Positions 31,137 to 42,400 of a stretch of 64,000 nt of DNA are shown piece after piece. Below the pieces are notes generated by a model, which had not been told where the DNA came from, ran no database searches, and worked only from the letters and a program-made list of their open reading frames with translations. Every line of letters starts with the position of its first letter. The stretch's first letter is position 1. The translations under genes were made by a program, and so were the position numbers. The stretch is from Castanea sativa (lineage: Eukaryota > Streptophyta > Magnoliopsida > Fagales > Fagaceae), in NCBI RefSeq assembly GCF_040712315.1, contig NC_134023.1, positions 30,613,588-30,677,587 on the forward strand. Direction: 5' to 3'.

Positions 31137-34100
31137 ATGAGGGGAGCTGACGAGCAAGCCATTACATTCACGGACGAGGATGCTAAAAGAGTTCACCACC
31201 CCCACGACGACGCGATCGTTATTACCTTGCTCATTGCCGATTATACGATCAGGAGGGTGTTGGTAGACAATGGCAGTTCGGCGGACATTCTGTATTATCC
31301 CGCCTTCCAACAAATGAGGCTTGGATGAGATCAACTCCAACCAATGAACTCACCATTGGTGGGATTTGGAGGAATGAAGGTGCAGCCTGTGGGCACCATT
31401 ACATTACCTGTGGTGGTTGGAACGCACCTGCAATAGATAACCAAAGAGATAAACTTCCTTGTTGTTGATTGTTCATCATCATATAATGATATTATTAGAA
31501 GGCCTACTTTGAATAGTTGGAAGACGGTAACCTATACCTACCATTTTTTTGTCAAATTTCTGACCGAGCATGGAGTGGGTCAAGTACAAGGGGATTAGTT
31601 AGCCGCCAGAGAGTGCTACTTAGCCATGTTGGCGATGGACGAGCACATACAGACAATGAGCATAGACGAGAGAAGGATTACAGCGGAACCCACTGAGGTG
31701 TTAGAAGATGTCCCTTTGGACGAGAGCAGACCCCAGAAGTTCACTAGAATTGGGGCGAGCATGGAAAAAGAGGCAAAGCATACTCTAGTCCATATTTTGA
31801 AGAAAAGCGTTGATGTCTTTGCATGGAGTCATGAGGACATGACGGGTATTGATCCAAGTTTCATTACTCATCGTCTGAATGTATGTCCCTACTCCAAACT
31901 AGTGCGTCAGAAGAGGAGGGTTTTTGCTCCTGAGCGAGACAATGCCATCAAAGAAGAAGTCCAGAAGTTGATTACCGCGGAGTTCATTTAAGAAGTTTAT
32001 TATCCGGACTGGTTGGCGAATGTAGTCATGGTAAAGAAGGCCAACGGCAAGTGGCGGATATGCGCGGACTTTTACTGAATTAAACAAGGCTTACCCTAAG
32101 GACAGTTATCCATTACCATGCATTGACCAATTGGTAGACTCGACGGCAAGTCACAAACTGCTGAGTTTTATGGACGCCTTTTCAGGCTACAACCAAATAA
32201 AGATGGACAAGACAGATCAAGAGAAGACTTCCTTCATTACTAGCCAAGAGTTTTTTTGCTACAAGGTAATGCCTTTTGGTTTAAAAAACGCATGGGCGAC
32301 TTACCAAAGACTGGTTAGCCACATGTTCCATCCTCAAATCAGATGAAATGTGGAGGTTTACGTAGATGATATGCTGGTAAAGAGCTTGGATGAGGGGAAG
32401 CATCTAGACGACCTTCAAGAAACCTTTGATACACTTCGGCGGTATAACATGAAATTAAATCCAAGCAAGTGTGCTTTCGGAGTTTCGTTAGGGAAGTTTT
32501 TGGGGTTCATGGTTTCACATAGAGGAATTAAGGCGAATCTAGAAAAAATCCAGGCGATACTAAATATGGAACCACCGAAGAACATCAAAGAAGTCCAGTC
32601 TCTTAACGGACGAGTTGCTGCCCTTAACAAGTTTGTTTCAAAAGCTACTAACAAGTGTTTGTCATTCTTTAAAGTCCTCAGGAAGGCGTTTGAGTGGACG
32701 GACGAGTGTCAGAAGGCCTTTCAAGACCTGAAGGCTTACCTCACGATGGTACCGTTGCTGAGCCCATTTGTACCTGGTAAAGAATTATATTTGTATTTGG
32801 CGGTGTCCCCACACGCAGTAAGCTCGGCGTTGGTCAGAGAAGAAGGGTGGATTCAGAAACCAGTTTACTATACGAGCCGGGCACTAAGAGGAGCGGAAGG
32901 GCGATACCCGATTATGGAGAAGCTAGCCTTTGCTTTAATCACGGCTTCTAGAAAGCTGAGGCATTTTTTTCAAGTTCATGTTATCTACGTCCTAACGGAT
33001 CATCCCCTAAAGAAGGCAATGAACAAGTTGGAAGTTGCAGGACGACTAATCAAATGGGCAGTGGAACTTAGTGAGTTTGATGTCAGATACCAGCCAAGGA
33101 GCGCGATAAAGGCACAGGCGTTAACGGATTTCATTGCAGAGTTCACCCCCAGCCAGGACGAGCTGGATAAAGACATAGGAGTTGAAAGGTGGGTTATCAA
33201 TGTAGACGGATCATCCACATTATAGGGATTGGAGTCATACTAAAATCCCTAGAGGGTGACAAGTTGGAGTACACAGCTCGTTTATAGTACCAAACCACCA
33301 ACAACGAAGCTGAGTACGAAGCTCTACTCAAAGGGCTAGAATTGGCTAAGTCCTTAGGGGCAGAATCAATAATAGTCAAAGGAGATTCTTAACTAGTCAT
33401 CAATCAAGTGAATGGAATGTGTGATGCTAAGGAAGATTGGATGAAGAAATACCTTAACAAAGTGAAGCGGCTTGTCCAAAAGTTTAAAGAAGTGAGTTTT
33501 GTTTAACTCCCGAGGGAGGAAAATATGGAAGCAGATGTCTTGGCGAGAGCAGCTTCAGCAGGAGGAGTCATGGACAAATATGACAGAATCCAATACATGC
33601 TAAGCATAGACCTTCTAGATGTACAGCAAATAGGAGGAGGAGAAAATTGGATGAGTCCAATAGTAATCTATTTAAGGATGGAAGGCTTCCAGAAGACAAA
33701 GACGAGGCCAGGAAGCTGAGGGTCAGGGCTGCCAAGTACGTCTTCATTAATGAAGTACTATACAATCGAGGCTTTTCTCAGCCTTACCTAAGGTGCCTTA
33801 CTCTGGACGAGTCAAACTATGTGTTGAGGGAGAACCATGAAGGAGCATGTGGGAATCACTTGGGAGCAAGATCGCTAGTTCATAAGGTCGTCCGTGCAGG
33901 CTACTACTGGCCTACAATTCAAGCAGATGCTAAGGCTTATGTCAAGGTGTGTGACCAATGTCAGCACTATAGCAATGTTCCTAGACAGCCATCGGAGTAT
34001 CAGACCCCAATGATGGCCCCATGGCCCTTTGTACAATGGGGACTGGATATCCTAGGTCATTTCCCCCTAGGAACCAAATAAATGAAGTTTTTGGTGGTAG

Positions 34101-34882
34101 GGATTGACTACTTTACCAAGTGGGTGGAGGCCGAACCTCTTGTAAAAATTACTCAGCAAAATATTAAGAATTTTATTTGGAAGAATATTCTATGTAGGTT
34201 TGGAGCACCTAGGATACTAGTATCTGATAACGAACAACAGTTTGACAACGCACCTTTCAAGGACTTTTGTGAACAGTTTGGAATCAAGAACCACTATTCC
34301 TCACCCTCTCACCCACAAGCAAACGGACAGGTAGAAGTAGCAAACCGATCCCTGTTGAAAATCATCAAGACTCGGCTTTAGGGGGCAAAGGGGATATGGC
34401 CAGATGAGTTGTCAAGTGTTCTTTGGGCCTACAGGACGACTGCGAGGACCCCGACAGGAGAAACCCCCTTTAAGTTAGCCTACGGAAGTGAAGCAGTCAT
34501 ACCTGCAGAAGTTCATATGGCTAACCATAGAGTGATGAAGTATCAGGAGAAAGAAAATGAAGAACAACTTCATCTTGACCTCAATCTCATTGATGAGGTA
34601 AGGATGGATGTGAAGCAAAGGACAACAAGATACAAGAATCTTATGGCTAAGCAGCATGATGCCATGGTAAAACCTAGGCGTTTCAATGTTGGAGACCTCG
34701 TTCTTAAAAGAGTGTCCTTGGCAACCAGGAACCCAGCTCATGGAAAATTAGGACCCAATTAGGAAGGACTCTATAGGGTAATCAACTGCAAAAGGCAGGG
34801 GTCGTACTACTTGGAAGCTCTCGACAGACAAAAGTTAGAGCATTCCTAGAACGTGGAGCACCTGAGGAGGTACTATCAGTAA
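31137..34882 (+). pseudogene. Pol of element C: protease, RT, dual RNase H, integrase
   Basis: The protease has VLVDNGSSADILYYPAF (Asp-Asn-Gly in place of Asp-Ser/Thr-Gly, usual in this clade). The reverse transcriptase spans about 31899-32700 with the catalytic YVDD at 32359-32370 and FLGFMVSHRGI. The first RNase H has FVPGKELYLYLAVSPHAVSS and YYTSRALRGAEGRYP. The second, archaeal-type RNase H has WVINVDGSS, NEAEYEALLKGLELAKS and VKGDS (33187-33600). The integrase has a His-His-Cys-Cys domain (33832-33962), then WGLDILGHFP, LVSDNEQQF and NGQVEVANRS for the D,D,E triad. It ends LRRYYQ at 34882. About ten stops or frame shifts are present. It supplies all replication enzymes of the element. 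Confidence 0.9.
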
Positions 34883-35918
34883 TGAGCTTGGACGAAATTT
34901 ACCAAAGACAAGGTTACAGCTATGGACAAAGTTACTGCTATGGTCTACGTGTTAATCATGTTTACTGTTGTGTTTTTACTACTACTATTGTGTGTTCTAA
35001 GAATAAAAAATGCACTAATTCTCAAACTTTTGCACCTTCTACAGACAAGTTTGTGAAAGACGAGGTTGTGTATGTAAAAGTATTCTCCTAAGTATTTTCC
35101 TAAGGCACTAGCTTCAAAGCATGTGCCATATTTGTGGACGATGTTTATATAATAATATGGTTTGGATTTATAATGTATTTGATGCATAAATCTAATTTCC
35201 ATAATAGTATCAACAAAAAGGCAAAAGCCTAAGATGAATGAAAAGTTCTGGACCCAGGGATGTAACGTTCATAAGCTTTCCTCGAAATGAGGATAAAGCA
35301 AAGAAAAATAAACTATGGCATACTCGTCTGAAAAGTAGACGGACGAGAAAAGGGCATATAGTGAAGCATTAGAGTCCCTGGATGAGCATCTAGCCAAGGC
35401 GCTCTAGTGTTCTAGGACGAGTAAAACACTAGAAACGTCTGACGAAAGACAAATACCAATTTCCCAGCCTATGGACGAGGAAAAGGACTGGCAAAATCAT
35501 CATTTCCACTCCTAGGACTAGTCACACTTAGGCAAACTTAAATAGGCAAACAAGACGCCCATGCATAAGTAGGTCGTCCATAAGGGAAAACGCATGGACG
35601 ACCCTCCAACACTTGGAGTGGGCAGACTACTCAGAAGCCAATAACATTAATAATGAAAGGAGGATAGACTCGTCCATACAACAACATTCAACGATGGGTA
35701 AAAATAAACATTCATCAAAGTTTAAAAAGGGTAGACAACCACCGTCCAAAAACCCTTACAAAGTAGGCCTTAAAAGGAAATTGTTAATAAACTCGTCTAA
35801 AGCACTCTAGATGAGCGAAATGTACTCAAATAAATTTTAAAGATGGTCCTAAAACAATGGACCAAACAAAAATAAAAGAAAAAACATTGGAATGAGCAAA
35901 ATATTAAAAGTCTCGTCT
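34883..35918 (+). other. Non-coding stretch between pol and antisense ORF of element C
   Basis: No credible plus-strand ORF occurs here. The word GGACGAG / CTCGTCC recurs about every 60-100 bp (for example near 35340, 35417, 35474, 35574 and 35670), as it does elsewhere in this element. Confidence 0.6.
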
Positions 35919-38146
35919 TCAAGCAGGAGGGGCGTTGGCTTTGGGGTCGTCCTGAAGTGGCTGTGTAGTAGCATCGTCCTCCACATTGATACCCTTTGAA
36001 CTCGTCTAGAGGAGGGAGCTTGTAGTAGCCCCACCAAGGTTGAGTTTGATGGGACTGAAGTCAATCTCGGGAAATTTGTCCATGGCGTCCATCCTGAAGT
36101 CTTCAAACCTAGCTACATAGTTGGTATCCATTAAATCCGTGAATTGTTTGGATGACTTAAACTCTACAACTCCTTCTCCCTTTGCTTTTTCAAGATGGGC
36201 ACTCAACTAGTCATTCTTCTTCTAGAGCTGATCAAGACGAGTATCCTTCTCCTTGACATCAGTCTTCAACTCCTTGATGTGGTTTTGCAGCTTCTTTGTC
36301 TCGTTCTTAGCCTTGGGAGCCACCTAAGCCCACCTCTTAGACTCATCCTTCACTTTTTGGACCTTCTTCTCCAGTAGAATCCTTGTCTTGTCTAACTCAG
36401 TCGCCTGCCTGGACGCGGCGATGAACTTAGACATTACCTGCATAAATTAAAATCTTATTACAATATATACAAGTATTACTGGCAAGACGAGGCATACATA
36501 TATAAAAAGCACATACCCTAAAAAGGTCATGAACTCCGAAGCGCTCGAAGTCCTTTAAAGACATGTCATAACATGCCGTTACGTCCTCGTCCGTCACAAC
36601 CTTCTCAAACCTTTCCTAAGCCAAGTCCTCATTTCCAAGAAGGTTTTGAGGCACTTGTTGAGAAGGTTGAGACGAGGTAGGAGCATCAACCTTGGACAAG
36701 ATTTGCACAGACGGGGGATCCTTGGGTTCTGAAACAACATCCAGAATCTGGACGGAATGACCCTGGGGGAGGAGGAAAGGATTGGGTTGGTCGTCTTGAA
36801 TTTGGGCGTTCTGAGGCTTAGACGACCTGTGCTTAGCTTTTTTCTCCTTATGCCTGCTTGGAAGATTCCCCAAATCAACTCCTAGTGACAGGCTCTTTCT
36901 TTTATCACCAGTGGATAGACGAGGCTGGGATTGCACCCCCTGCCCAGCTGCCTCGTCTACCACTACTTTTCCCTTGTTTTCTTTCATCGTCACCATTCCT
37001 GAAAAGAAAGACGCCAGTCACCACAAAAAAAAAAAAAAAAAAAAAAAAGAGGGAAAAAGGAGAGGAAATGAGAACTTACATCTACGAACAGTGAGCTCGT
37101 GGGCAATAGCTTCAGCGGATGGCTTTGGACCTAACCCCCAAGTGGAAAGATGTTGAAGACTTACCAAAGAATGGAAAGTCTTGTCTGTATATAGATGTGC
37201 CTGCTGAACTCGTCCAAGATAAAACTTGCTCAAATGGGGCCGTCTAACACCTAAAAAAAGAAATTAGACTGCTACAAGCAAGAATAAATCTAACAAAAAA
37301 TAAAATAACGGCTAGACATACCTTCAGGACGAAGGTTCCCTAACTTTCCAGTGTAGGGAGGGAATGGGTCCCTATCAACCTCAATAGGGCGTCCAGCCTA
37401 AAAGCCAGAGACGAAGAAGAACTCCGTCTTCCATTTCTTATCTGAGGTGACTAAAGACTTTATTAGCCTATAATCTCTCCCTCTAGTTGTGAACTGATAA
37501 AAGCCAAGGATTGGTTAATCTCGGAGGGCTTATAGCAGAAGAGGAACTCGTCCACAGTAAAAGGACGATCCCCCTTAAACACCTCCCTCCACAAAACTTA
37601 CATAGCGACAATTAGCCTCCATGGATTGGGGTTGAACTGACATATACCTAAACCTAACCTAGAAAGCAACTCCCTAACAAAGGCATTAAGGGGCAACCTC
37701 AAACCCCCCAAGAGGTAAGCCTCATAAAGGCCAACGCCAAAACGGGGTTGACAACACCACTCACCACGCACAAGTACCCTGGGATTCAAGTCTTCAGGAA
37801 TTTGGTACCAAGTCTTAAGGATGCCTAATTTTCTCTCGTCTGTCTTAGAGGTAATCACAACAACACAACTATAAACTACCTCTTCCTCGTCTTGAGTAGA
37901 AGACGAGAGAGCACTTGTACCAGCCCTAGACCCGGACTCAGCCCTCGTCCTAAGGCCTTCCTGAAGTACCTCTAAGGGAACCCCAGGGACACCAGACGTA
38001 TACTCGTCTGTAGTGTTTCCCCCACTGTTGCTATTGCAACCACTAATACTACTATCACTAGACCCGCTAAAACTACTAGGGTCATGAAACTTGCCTATGG
38101 CTTTATCGACACTATTGCTAGACGAAGAAAGGACCACCTCAGACAT
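35919..38146 (-). pseudogene. Spliced antisense ORF of element C (gypsy-type Transposase_28-like)
   Basis: Minus-strand exons are predicted at 38146-37322, 37250-37080, 36998-36517 and 36437-35919. Introns of 71, 81 and 79 bp have donors GTATGT, GTAAGT and GTATGT, and acceptors TTTTTTTAG, CTTTTCAG and TTATGCAG. Phases join cleanly at the first and third junctions (PEG/VRRPHLSKF; HDLFR/VMSKF); the second yields a stop, as if one G next to the donor had mutated. The protein has a Ser-rich N-terminus, LRLPLNAFVRELLSRLGLGI and NPNPWRLIVAM (resembling 'putative gypsy type transposon', PF04195), a Lys-rich linker, a coiled coil (TRILLEKKVQKVKDESKRWA; LQNHIKELKTDVKEKDTRLD) and the tail FPEIDFSPIKLNLGG. 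A few stops disable this copy. Function is unknown. Confidence 0.7.
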
Positions 38147-38305
38147 TCTTTAAGAAAGCTTAAAACCTGAGGATGAGGATGGAGAAAATACCTAGATCTA
38201 GACGAAGGGAGACTATGGACGCAGGAAACTTCTAGACAAGGCGCTAAGACGAGGGATGTCAAAGAAGAAAATTTCAGAAATACGGAGGGTAGCGGAGGAA
38301 TTCCA

Positions 38306-38315
38306 CTATTTATAG
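38306..38315 (-). promoter_or_regulatory. TATA box of the antisense ORF of element C
   Basis: The minus strand reads CTATAAATAG, a perfect plant TATA box, 160 bp upstream of the antisense ATG at 38146 and about 200 bp before the 3' LTR. It would give the antisense gene its own transcript. Confidence 0.55.
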
Positions 38316-38514
38316 GCAACAAGCTCTAGTACTCAAAGCGACACAACCAGCCAAAATGCGACACATGGCATGTTCCTTGAAAAACAAGTTGACATGACCA
38401 GTCACCAATTAGATCATGACACATGGCACACCTAACAGCTAACATAAAGACACACGTCCAAAAGATGACGTCAGCTTATGTATTTCTTAGACGACCCATA
38501 GATAATAGGGCAAC

Positions 38515-39175
38515 TGTGGGGTATGGTAAAATACAACTCCAATTTCGTCCATGGAGGTCGTCCAGGACAAGGCTGGGAAAGCAAAGGTTGTAAAAACCTC
38601 ATCCGTAAAGAGCTCGTCCATGCGGGAAGATGCTTGGACGAGCTTCACATGGTCAAGTTTGACAAAACCATTTCGCCTCGTCTAGGGGAGCCATCAACCA
38701 CGTCTGTGAGAAGGTTGTCCATAGAGGAATGACCCTTCTCGAAAGCAGGTCAGGAAGACCTCTAAACGAACCCTTGACACTTAGGAGAATTCCTGATTCG
38801 GTACTACAACTCCTTATCATACGCATAACTTCCAGTGACAGTTATGTGAGAAAAATGTAACTCCTAAAAAATTGTGGAAGTTGTCCTTGAACCCTCAAAC
38901 CCCCTCAAATATATGGGAGGTTACAAGTCTAATAACCGTTTATTGGGTGCACTATATAAACGCCTATTCAGACCAGACAAAGATACATTTTTACATTTCC
39001 TAAAAAGTTGGAACTCCAAAATTTAAGAGAGAAAACTAACTTTGCCATCGGAGGGTTCTTGACCGGCAACCCCAGTCACCTTTGATCGTTGTTCTTTCTT
39101 TTTCAGGCTATCAAGACAGTCACCACACCTTTAAAATCTGAAGCATCCAGCCTGCTGATTTTCTTCACATCATCA
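38515..39175 (+). repeat. 3' LTR of element C
   Basis: This 661-bp LTR runs from TGTGGGGTATGG to ...TTCACATCATCA and is collinear with the 5' LTR, about 91 percent identical by eye. The sequence before it (GATAATAGGGCAAC) is only a weak purine tract. Confidence 0.9.
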
Positions 39176-39292
39176 CAAAGCAAAACTGGAAAAAAAAAAA
39201 AAAAAAAAAAAACTAGACTGACTCAAAAAAAAGTAAGCAAAATGCACAAGTAATGCATAATCATAAGGTGAGAGACAGAAAAAGTGACTAAA

Positions 39293-40725
39293 TCACTTTG
39301 TGCCTTTTTCCTTCCACACCTTGGAAGAACCTTTCCATTGTGCGAACCTTTGATCCGGTGGTGAAGGGGAAGAATTGAAACCGTTCAAGTTCAAAAGGAA
39401 CATGAGGGCCATGAGATGATCTCCAAGAGGAGCAAAATAGGATGGAAACTGATTTTGGTTTCCGAATGAGAGCATACTATTGCTTTGTTGAGTGGCTAAC
39501 CACTTGTAGTAATTTGGATGAGTATGCCCTAAAACTCCATAGTGATGACAGAGATGCAGCTTCTTCGATTGAGACTTTTTGTTATTAACCTTCTTAGTCC
39601 TATGGTTTCTAATCTCTTTCTTTTCAAGCTTAGGGGGTGCTCCTAGAATGGATTTGCCATTGTCTACGTTCTCACTAGTTATTTCAGTTTTAAATTCATT
39701 ATTCTCAGACTTAACATTATTAGCATGTGAGACAAACACAGTAGTACTAAAGGAGGCAATATTAGGAGAAGAAAAATCATACCCCAAACTAGTTCTATCA
39801 GAAGCAGATTTCTGAAAACTTAACATCTCATCGAGCTTTGTACTAGAAGTCCTCTCCAATTAAGCTCTAACTTGGAATAGTTCTGCTTCAAGCTCCTTTG
39901 TCTTTTCAGCAAGGAAGTTGTTCTCGAACCGCAAAACTCCAATGGTTTGATTTGCTTCATCAACCTTTGTAGAGAGCTCCTCTCAATCTAGCTTCACATT
40001 GCTCAGCTTCTTTGTGGCTAGCCTATAAAGTTTCTCATGCTTTTTAGAAACCATGTACAACTTAGCATAGACTGTGTGGATGTCATCTTGTTCATCTATT
40101 TTCTCAAACTTAGACTCCATCAAGTCCTCTTCTTCATCTACCTCTTCGACAATCCCCTCAGTAGGATTCACTGTGGCAGTGAAGGCATTCAAGATTCCCT
40201 CGTCATCATTGTCATTTGACTCATCCTCAGGCTCGATGTCACTCTAGGTAGTAGCAATAGCCTTGCTTTTCCCAATTGTCTTGAGATATGTTAGATGTTC
40301 TTGTTTCATGTGTCCAAAACCTTGACATTTGAAGCACTTTGGTTTGGAAGGAATAGTGTACTGACCGCCATCCTTAGCATCCTTCTTTCTTCTATCTTGG
40401 CTCTTGAATTGTAAAGAACTGGATTGCTTTTGGTCCTTGTTGAATCCTTTCACATTGGCATTCTTCATAAACTTCTTGAATTGCCTAGTGATGTAGGATT
40501 TCATCTTGGAATCTTCATCATCAGAAGACTTATCAGTCTCATTACTTTTGGCCTTCAGTGCCATGCTTTTACTTTTTCTTGGTTTCTCAATCCTAGTCAA
40601 ACCTAACTCATAGGTTTGTAAGTTGCCAACCAACTCTGTCAAAGGAATTTTGTCAATGTCCTTTAATTCTTCAATGGTCGTGATCTTGGTATGGAATCTC
40701 TCAAAGAGTGATCTGAGCACCTTTC
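39293..40725 (-). pseudogene. Gag of element B (copia-type), N-terminally truncated
   Basis: From 40725 on minus it reads RKVLRSLFERFHTKITTIEE, then KSYITRQFKKFMKNANVKGF. An intact CCHC knuckle follows (CFKCQGFGHMKQEH, with the last Cys changed to His, about 40300-40341). Then come an acidic part, KLDEMLSFQKSASDRTSLGY, and the second knuckle-like motif CHHYGVLGHTHPNYYKW (Cys to Tyr at one position). The tail VWKEKGTK ends at 39293. It has fewer breaks than element A's gag. The first about 170 codons are missing, cut by the LTR pair at 40726. Confidence 0.8.
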
Positions 40726-42275
40726 TGATGGTAATATGCATGTATGCAGCGGAAAAATAACAGATCTACTTCATTCGTAAAAGTTAACATGTACTATATA
40801 AGTTTCAGAATTTAAGAACAAGAGAGTGTACCTTGGAGCGGTGAATTTCAAAAACCGAAGATCAGAAGCACTTAGGAACACTTTCAATCTTCACTCCAAT
40901 TCCACTAACGCCCAAGATGTGTGGTCTCTCAATCAGTTCCAAATGGAGAATGTCAAGGAGTGTCTAACACTTCTTACATCACTTCGCAATAGTGTTCTTA
41001 CAATTCTCTACAGAAAAATTCTGTATGTTTCTCCCTTTGTGTCTAACCAATTATCTAATTGGGCTGGCCTTTTGGGCCTTTCCAATTAGGCTTAAGTGTG
41101 TGGCTTGGAGTGGGACCAATAAGACACTAGCTCCAATGGGACTTGGGTTTTTCTGTCAACTCTTGACAAGTCCAAAGTTACCATTAACTATATTTAATAC
41201 CACTATATAAATATAGTTGCACTCTAGGTCTTATCTATAAATTATATTCCAAGACTTTATTGTACATGCAACCCCTTCATAAAATATTCGTAGTAATACA
41301 AAATCATGAAAGAAGACTGTCACTTTGTAGATTACTATATCTTAATTCCTTGAGTACCCGGTTTAATCCTTTAAAGTGATTCATTATATATTTATGAAAT
41401 CCAATTCCATAAATATATATACTTTAGTAACTCCCTACTAAAGTGGTTAGGCCTAACTCTCTGAATAACAATGAATTCCATCTTGAGAATATATGTTCAA
41501 TCAACACTAAATGTGGTTGCTCAACATATTGAGGTTTTGATCAAGTACTGTGGTTGCCCAACATACTGTGGTTACTAAAGTATATATATTTATGAAATGG
41601 TTTTCATAAATATATGATGAATAACTTAAAGGATTAAACCGGGTACTCAAGGATAAGATGTAGTAATTTACAAAGTGGCAGTCTATATTTACGACTTTGT
41701 GTTACTACGAATATTTTATGAAGGGGTTGCATGTACAATAAAGTTTTGGGATATAATTTATAAATAAGGCCTAGAGTGCAACTATATTTATATAGTGGTA
41801 TTAAATATAGTTAATGGTAATTTTGGACTTGTCAAGAGTTGACGGAAAAGCCCAAGGCCCATTGGAGCTAGTGTCTTATTGGTTCTTTTGGTCCCACTCC
41901 AAGCTACACACTTAAGCCCAATTAGAAAGGCCCAAAAGGCTATCCCAATTAGATAATCAGTTATAAGGAGAGAAACATACATAATTTTAATATATGAAAA
42001 AGAGAAACATCATTGTGAAGTGGTGTGTATGTGAGAGTGAGACACTCTATCATTCTCTCTTTGAAACTGATTGAGAGACCACACATCTTGGGCATTAGTG
42101 GAATTGGAGTGAAGATTGAAAGTGTTCCCAAGTGCTTCTGATCTTCGGTTTTGAAATTCACAGTTCCAAGGTACACTCTCTTGTTCTATATTCTGAAACT
42201 TACATAGCACATGTTAACAATTACAAATGAAGTAGATCCATTTATTTTCCGCTGCGTACATGCATTTTTCCATCA
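40726..42275. repeat. Head-to-head pair of family-F LTR fragments (long inverted repeat)
   Basis: The left arm (40726-about 41539, minus orientation) and right arm (about 41571-42275, plus orientation) are both the U5-side half of the family-F LTR, each ending at the true LTR terminus (TGATGG... / ...CCATCA). They meet at their broken U3 sides. About 30 bp of filler between them contains a second copy of GTGGTTGCCCAACATACTG, a sequence also found in the LTR. The arms form a palindrome of about 700 bp per arm. Confidence 0.8.
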
Positions 42276-42400
42276 CAACATGTTTCTTGAACTCTTAAGC
42301 CATCCTAGATCTACCCAATTATAAGTAAAGTGCGTTTTGTCAAAAGATTAGCCAATTTACATAACATATGTCTCTAACGATATCCACATATGTCCTAACA
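42276..42400 (-). repeat. 5' end of the element B LTR
   Basis: On minus it reads TGTTAGGACATATGTGGATA, followed by about 105 bp matching the start of the A-family LTR up to CAAGAAACATGTTG. The remainder is lost to the LTR pair on its left. No target duplication can be assigned. Confidence 0.75.

Larger units (their letters stand above)
28947..39175 (+). mobile_element. Element C: complete Tat-lineage Ty3/gypsy element
   Basis: The 10.2-kb element has 5' LTR, primer binding site, gag, pol (protease, reverse transcriptase, RNase H, second RNase H, integrase), an antisense spliced ORF and a 3' LTR. It is inserted in the spacer of element B with TAAAG (28942-28946) and CAAAG (39176-39180) at its edges, a 5-bp target duplication with one mismatch. 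The dual RNase H and the antisense ORF place it in the Tat lineage. All ORFs carry several stops, so it is inactive. Confidence 0.9.
27373..42400 (-). mobile_element. Element B: minus-strand relative of element A, split by later insertions
   Basis: On minus, the LTR start is at 42400 (TGTTAGGACATATG), the gag is 40725-39293, and the internal spacer runs 39292-39176 and then 28946-27373. Element C (28947-39175) sits inside the spacer. A head-to-head LTR pair (40726-42275) replaces most of the LTR and the N-terminal gag. The 3' part, including the extra ORF and 3' LTR, is missing: the match to element A ends at about 27373, near A position 8620. Like A, it goes from gag straight into the spacer with no pol. 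Confidence 0.75.
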
